NCBI GenBank assembly: GCA_027619145.1
Contig: JAQCGA010000232.1
Coordinates: 1 to 6,685 of the forward strand
Length of the DNA stretch: 6,685 bases
Source of the DNA: a bacterium
GTDB taxonomy: Bacteria; Latescibacterota; UBA2968; GCA-2709665
Direction of reading: 5' to 3'
Shown one piece after another: positions 5,571 to 6,685 of the stretch; the stretch's first letter is position 1, and each line of letters opens with the position of its first letter. A program made the translations under genes and the position numbers. The notes beneath the pieces are model-generated. The model did no database searches, was not told where the DNA came from, and worked only from the letters and a program-made list of their open reading frames with translations.

Positions 5571-5922
5571 AAAGCACCTTGCCCTCTCTAAGTACGGGAT
5601 GAACGATGGTGCCGACCAGATCGCCGTATCGTTCCACAAAAGCCCGGTCTTTGACGACAACGTCGATACCGATTTCAGGTCTATCAGGAAAATTGCGAAG
5701 CACACGGTAGGTTTTTCTGGTGATTTCTCGTGTATTTCGACCTGTTTCAACCTGAATGAACAAATCGATATCACTGTCAAACCCAGCCGTGCCTTTTGCC
5801 CGGCTACCAAAGAGGATGATCTTTTCAGGCTGGATAGCCTGGACAAGGTATTGAACCAGGCGCTGAAGCATTTGATTGTCTATATCAGTGATTTTCTTCT
5901 CGGCTTTGGTTGTTCTAATCAT
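5560..5922 (-). CDS. MNT-domain nucleotidyltransferase (antitoxin-type)
   Basis: The 120-residue product has the minimal nucleotidyltransferase motif GSRAKGTAGFDSDIDLFI at 39-56: G39-S40, then D51 and D53 as the metal-binding pair, with a third carboxylate in the strand IGIDVVVKD. Such MntA-type proteins inactivate HEPN RNases by adding AMP to them, and the adjoining HEPN fragment fits this pairing. The catalytic residues are intact although the target toxin is truncated. I prefer the ATG at 5922, which has GAGA 7 nt upstream; an in-frame GTG at 5934 would add four residues. It ends in TGA, overlapping the HEPN start. Confidence 0.87.
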   Translation of the reverse strand: MIRTTKAEKKITDIDNQMLQRLVQYLVQAIQPEKIILFGSRAKGTAGFDSDIDLFIQVETGRNTREITRKTYRVLRNFPDRPEIGIDVVVKDRAFVERYGDLVGTIVHPVLREGKVLYAR

Positions 5923-5934
5923 TGCTTGTCTCAC

Positions 5935-6216
5935 ACGGGTGTCATTTTGCGCAGGATTTCAATGTAGAGGCGATGACTGGGGCGCGGTCTGGAGGCCATT
6001 CCCCTTTTTCTGCCTGTGTTCTGGTCTGGATGGAATCGAAGAATTCCGTTATGGAGAAAATTTACCTCAAGTTACGTGGATCTGCAAGTAGAAGGTCGGC
6101 GGGGTTGTGTTTCACATGTGCAAGAACATACTTCGGACAAGCTGAAATTTCTGTGGTGACACGTTGAACAAAGAATTACGCTCATTCGTATTTATAAGTA
6201 AGAGAGGGAGAGACCG
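5935..6216. other. Gene-poor interval between MNT and the sigma fragment
   Basis: This 282-nt stretch separates divergent genes and should hold both promoters. On the plus strand, TTGAAC (6164-6169) and an AT-rich TATTTATAAG (6189-6198) could be promoter parts for the sigma fragment, but the spacing is poor. On the minus strand one frame is open from 6175 to 5942 except for a single TAA (6064-6062), giving 37 and 39 residues with no good start codon. The plus strand is also open across much of the same span. I recognise no family in either direction, and this may be decayed coding sequence. Confidence 0.4.
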
Positions 6217-6426
6217 GTGGGACTTGAGACCGAAACAGCGCTTTTTAAAAAGGCACGCGTGGGAGACCGGGAGGCGTTTGATCGGCTTCAGGAAGCTCTG
6301 GAGTCTCAGGTGCGGCGTTTTGTCGCGCGGCTGATCGGTACACAGGGCATTAGAGATTGGCGAAGAGGCGATGAGAGGGAAAGGAAAAAAGGAAGAGGAG
6401 GGGTGATCGCAGGCGTGAGTTGTTGA
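6217..6426 (+). pseudogene. Truncated ECF sigma factor (start of region 2 only)
   Basis: The first 42 or so residues have the typical ECF sigma opening: LFKKARVGDREAFDRL at 9-24, then a Val-Arg-Arg-Phe-Val helix as in region 2. After LIGTQ the expected 'A.D..Q..F' core-binding helix is absent. The remaining residues (GIRDWRRGDERERKK and on) are encoded by purine-rich DNA unlike a sigma factor. Regions 2.2-2.4 and 4 are missing, so it cannot act as a sigma factor. It starts with GTG after a good GGGAG (6206-6210, 6 nt spacing) and ends just before the terminator, suggesting an internal deletion that kept the 5' and 3' ends of the transcription unit. Confidence 0.65.
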
Positions 6427-6433
6427 TCATAGG

Positions 6434-6465
6434 AAAGGCCGGAGATCTGGATCTCCGGCCTTTTT
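6434..6465. terminator. Bidirectional intrinsic terminator
   Basis: AAAGGCCGGAGATC (6434-6447) and GATCTCCGGCCTTT (6450-6463) form a near-perfect hairpin; the realistic loop is about 6-8 nt. The plus strand continues into TTTTT (6461-6465). It sits between the convergent sigma fragment (+) and the oxidoreductase (-), so it can serve both. Confidence 0.9.
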
Positions 6466-6493
6466 AGTTCTTCTGATTTACGCTCCGACTGAT

Positions 6494-6685
6494 TTACCGG
6501 ATTTTCACTTCCCGCCCTTTTTCCGCGGATTCGTAAATGGCGTCGAGCATTTTCTGAACCATCAGGCCGTGTTCTGCGGGGGCCAGGGTGGGTTTGTTGT
6601 AGAGGACGTGGTCGACGAAGTTGCGGTTCTTGACCTCGAAGAAGCGGCTGAACCCGCCCGCGTGCCAGTTGCCCGCGAGGTGGGC
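6494..6685 (-). CDS. Gfo/Idh/MocA-family oxidoreductase, C-terminal part (runs off the right edge)
   Basis: Only the last 63 residues are present, ending in TAA at 6494-6496. The segment TLAPAEHGLMVQKMLDAI followed by YESAEKGREVKI is the usual C-terminal helix of Gfo/Idh/MocA sugar dehydrogenases, where a final helix with 'YESA..G..V.I' closes the substrate domain. The NAD(P)-binding Rossmann domain would be beyond the window. Such enzymes oxidise or epimerise sugars and inositols, in keeping with a carbohydrate-degrading lifestyle. The substrate is unknown. Its coding DNA appears richer in GC at third positions than its neighbours. Confidence 0.75.
   Translation of the reverse strand, partial: AHLAGNWHAGGFSRFFEVKNRNFVDHVLYNKPTLAPAEHGLMVQKMLDAIYESAEKGREVKIR

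Noticed and set aside
5436..5846. Extended 136-codon start for the HEPN-like frame
   Set aside because: The first 92 codons run antiframe through the MNT gene and do not look like protein family sequence. The ATG at 5570 gives the standard MNT-HEPN overlap.

Overview
The window is a compact bacterial segment, moderately GC-rich by eye, in which almost every gene lies on the minus strand. The gene mix suggests an uncultured polysaccharide-degrading lineage of the Poribacteria, Latescibacterota or Planctomycetes kind. It includes a heparinase-type zinc-ribbon protein, a Gfo/Idh/MocA oxidoreductase, a DapA/NAL-family aldolase, a deiodinase-like protein and extended ECF sigma factors. The taxonomic guess rests on gene content only and is weak.

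Reading the minus strand from right to left, the window opens with the C-terminus of a Gfo/Idh/MocA oxidoreductase (6494-6685). A bidirectional hairpin terminator at 6434-6465 separates it from a plus-strand fragment of an ECF sigma factor (6217-6426), which keeps only the first part of region 2. A gene-poor interval follows (5935-6216). Next is an MNT nucleotidyltransferase (5560-5922) overlapping a HEPN partner cut to 44 codons (5436-5570), whose stop codon lies at the edge of a strong terminator (5405-5437). A 418-residue ECF sigma factor (4066-5322) carries a C-terminal extension that looks like the C-terminal domain of the flagellar switch protein FliG. It ends at its own terminator (3972-4000).

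Downstream is a tight four-gene minus-strand cluster, probably one operon: Nudix hydrolase (3339-3881), DapA/NAL-family protein (2395-3303), deiodinase-like thioredoxin-fold protein (1767-2360) and a conserved barrel-like protein (973-1758). The gaps are 35, 34 and 8 nt. The deiodinase-like gene contains one in-frame TGA exactly where animal deiodinases carry selenocysteine. The reading frame and family motifs continue on both sides, and a hairpin begins about 10 nt after the TGA. TGA is also an ordinary stop for several genes here, so this looks like local recoding to selenocysteine rather than a changed genetic code.

After a 221-nt spacer with two kinds of repeat-like DNA, the left end holds the first 250 residues of a heparinase II/III-like protein (2-751). 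The selenoprotein candidate and the sigma-FliG fusion are the two most notable features. The operon could couple a redox or dehalogenation step to breakdown of a sugar acid or similar keto acid, but that link is inference.
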